Translations under genes and position numbers: made by a program
The notes under the pieces: model-generated
The model's database searches: none
The model's input: the letters and a program-made list of their open reading frames with translations, nothing else
Told to the model about the DNA's origin: nothing
Shown here: positions 5,058-5,775 of the stretch, in pieces
Layout of the letters: each line of letters begins with the position of its first letter
How positions within the stretch are numbered: the stretch's first letter is position 1
Assembly: GCA_947624535.1 (NCBI GenBank)
Contig: CANQKU010000066.1
Location: 1-5,775, forward strand
Direction of reading: 5' to 3'
Length of the DNA stretch: 5,775 bases
DNA from: an uncultured Bacilli bacterium
GTDB taxonomy: Bacteria; Bacillota_I; Bacilli_A; RF39; UBA660

Positions 5058-5775
5058 TTAATTCCTCATCAAATAAGAAAAAATCAAAGAGCTTAATTTT
5101 AAACTATTATGTCTTATCATATTATCTTCAACGACAATTAAATCAGCCTCAATTAGTTCTACACCTAGTTTATTTAGTTTACCATAGTCTAGTTTAACTG
5201 GATCTTTTTGTTCTTCATTTTCATATTTTAAAGCTATTTTTTTATCTATTTTGCTATTGCTCGCTATTACGACGTCTATTTTTTTTCTATCTAAATATCT
5301 ATTTAATAATTCTACATGATCTCCTACTGTGTAGCCATCAGTCTCTCCAGGTTGAGTTACGGCATTACATAAATACATAATAGGAGCCTTACTATGATTT
5401 AATACATCAGTTACTTGTTTACAAATAATATTTGGTAAAATAGAAGTATATAGACTTCCCATACTAAAGATAATTAAGTCAGCTTGTTTTATGGATTCAA
5501 TTACTTCATCTAATACTTTAGGTTCTTCTTTGTAATAAATTCGTTCAAATTTTCGATGGGCTTTAGTAATTTGTTCCTCACCCTCAATAATATTACCAGT
5601 TGTATCTTTTCCCATAAGTACTAAATTAGAGTCTTCTGATATAGGTAAGACTTTATGTTTTACGTCTAATAATTTAGAAAGACATGCAATCGACTCTTTT
5701 AAAGATCCTGTAATTTCTAACATAGAAGTTAAAATTAAATTACCAACTGCATGACCATTTAAGTCACTAGAAGTT
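5058..5775 (-). CDS. yvcK: YvcK/CofD-like gluconeogenesis and morphology factor (partial, N-terminus beyond window)
   Basis: The last 238 residues of YvcK are visible. The family is about 310-330 long, so the first 80-90 residues, including the N-terminal glycine-rich nucleotide-sugar-binding loop, lie beyond 5775. The frame stays open to the window edge; an internal methionine codon at 5723 is not the start because conserved sequence (SDLNGHAVGNLIL) lies upstream of it. Other family motifs are MGSLYTSILPN (visible residues 105-115) and NAVTQPGETDGYT (137-149). In B. subtilis YvcK binds UDP-sugars, is needed for growth on gluconeogenic carbon sources and affects peptidoglycan synthesis and cell shape. 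It belongs to the CofD-like fold but lacks the known coenzyme F420 role. The usual GPGSLYTS reads SMGSLYTS here. It precedes whiA by 1 bp, the standard Firmicutes arrangement; rapZ would be expected upstream, outside the window. Confidence 0.95.
   Translation of the reverse strand, partial: TSSDLNGHAVGNLILTSMLEITGSLKESIACLSKLLDVKHKVLPISEDSNLVLMGKDTTGNIIEGEEQITKAHRKFERIYYKEEPKVLDEVIESIKQADLIIFSMGSLYTSILPNIICKQVTDVLNHSKAPIMYLCNAVTQPGETDGYTVGDHVELLNRYLDRKKIDVVIASNSKIDKKIALKYENEEQKDPVKLDYGKLNKLGVELIEADLIVVEDNMIRHNSLKLSSLIFSYLMRN

Noticed and set aside
5012..5197. Plus-strand open frame of 61 codons across the whiA/yvcK junction
   Set aside because: It is antisense to two firmly identified genes and gives a low-complexity product with no start signal.

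Overview
The window looks like chromosomal DNA from a low-GC Firmicute (Bacillota, Bacilli side). The base composition is very AT-rich (about 30% GC by eye), Shine-Dalgarno sites are of AGGAGGTG type, promoters are sigma-A-like, and the gene set (yvcK, whiA, clpP, gap, plus a TGS-containing nucleoside kinase) is typical of that phylum. TGA is used as a stop (whiA) and tryptophan is TGG, so the Mycoplasma/Spiroplasma code does not apply. A gut Erysipelotrichales/RF39-like or similar small-genome lineage would fit, but the sequence alone does not fix this.

Layout. Positions 1-621 (minus) hold the N-terminal 207 codons of a glyceraldehyde-3-phosphate dehydrogenase, cut by the window edge. It has its own promoter and a short 5' hairpin (about 622-710). 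Positions 726-2378 (minus) encode a 550-residue protein in which a ThrRS-like TGS/SAD region precedes a uridine kinase-like P-loop domain. A 106-bp divergent intergenic region (2379-2484) carries two physically overlapping promoters, one for the kinase and one for clpP. Positions 2485-3066 (plus) are clpP, the only plus-strand gene. It converges on a BspA-type leucine-rich-repeat gene (3071-4069, minus). The two stop codons are 4 bp apart and lie inside one bidirectional terminator hairpin. Upstream of the LRR gene on the minus strand come whiA (4121-5056) and the 3' part of yvcK (5058-5775, cut by the window edge). These two are 1 bp apart, so they form an operon.

How the genes fit together. 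yvcK (UDP-sugar-binding regulator of carbon and cell-wall metabolism), whiA (DNA-binding morphology/division factor), clpP (protease core) and gap (glycolysis) are housekeeping genes that also lie near each other in several Firmicutes such as staphylococci. This window looks like a rearranged version of that neighbourhood: clpP is inverted, the LRR gene sits between whiA and clpP, the TGS-kinase sits between clpP and gap, and no cggR repressor gene directly precedes gap. Three genes (kinase, clpP, LRR) have in-frame start codons upstream of the true start; the Shine-Dalgarno positions point to the downstream ATG each time.

Nothing resembles a mobile element, CRISPR array, RNA gene or defence system. 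The least explained gene is the LRR protein, which lacks a signal peptide although well-known BspA-type proteins are surface-exposed.
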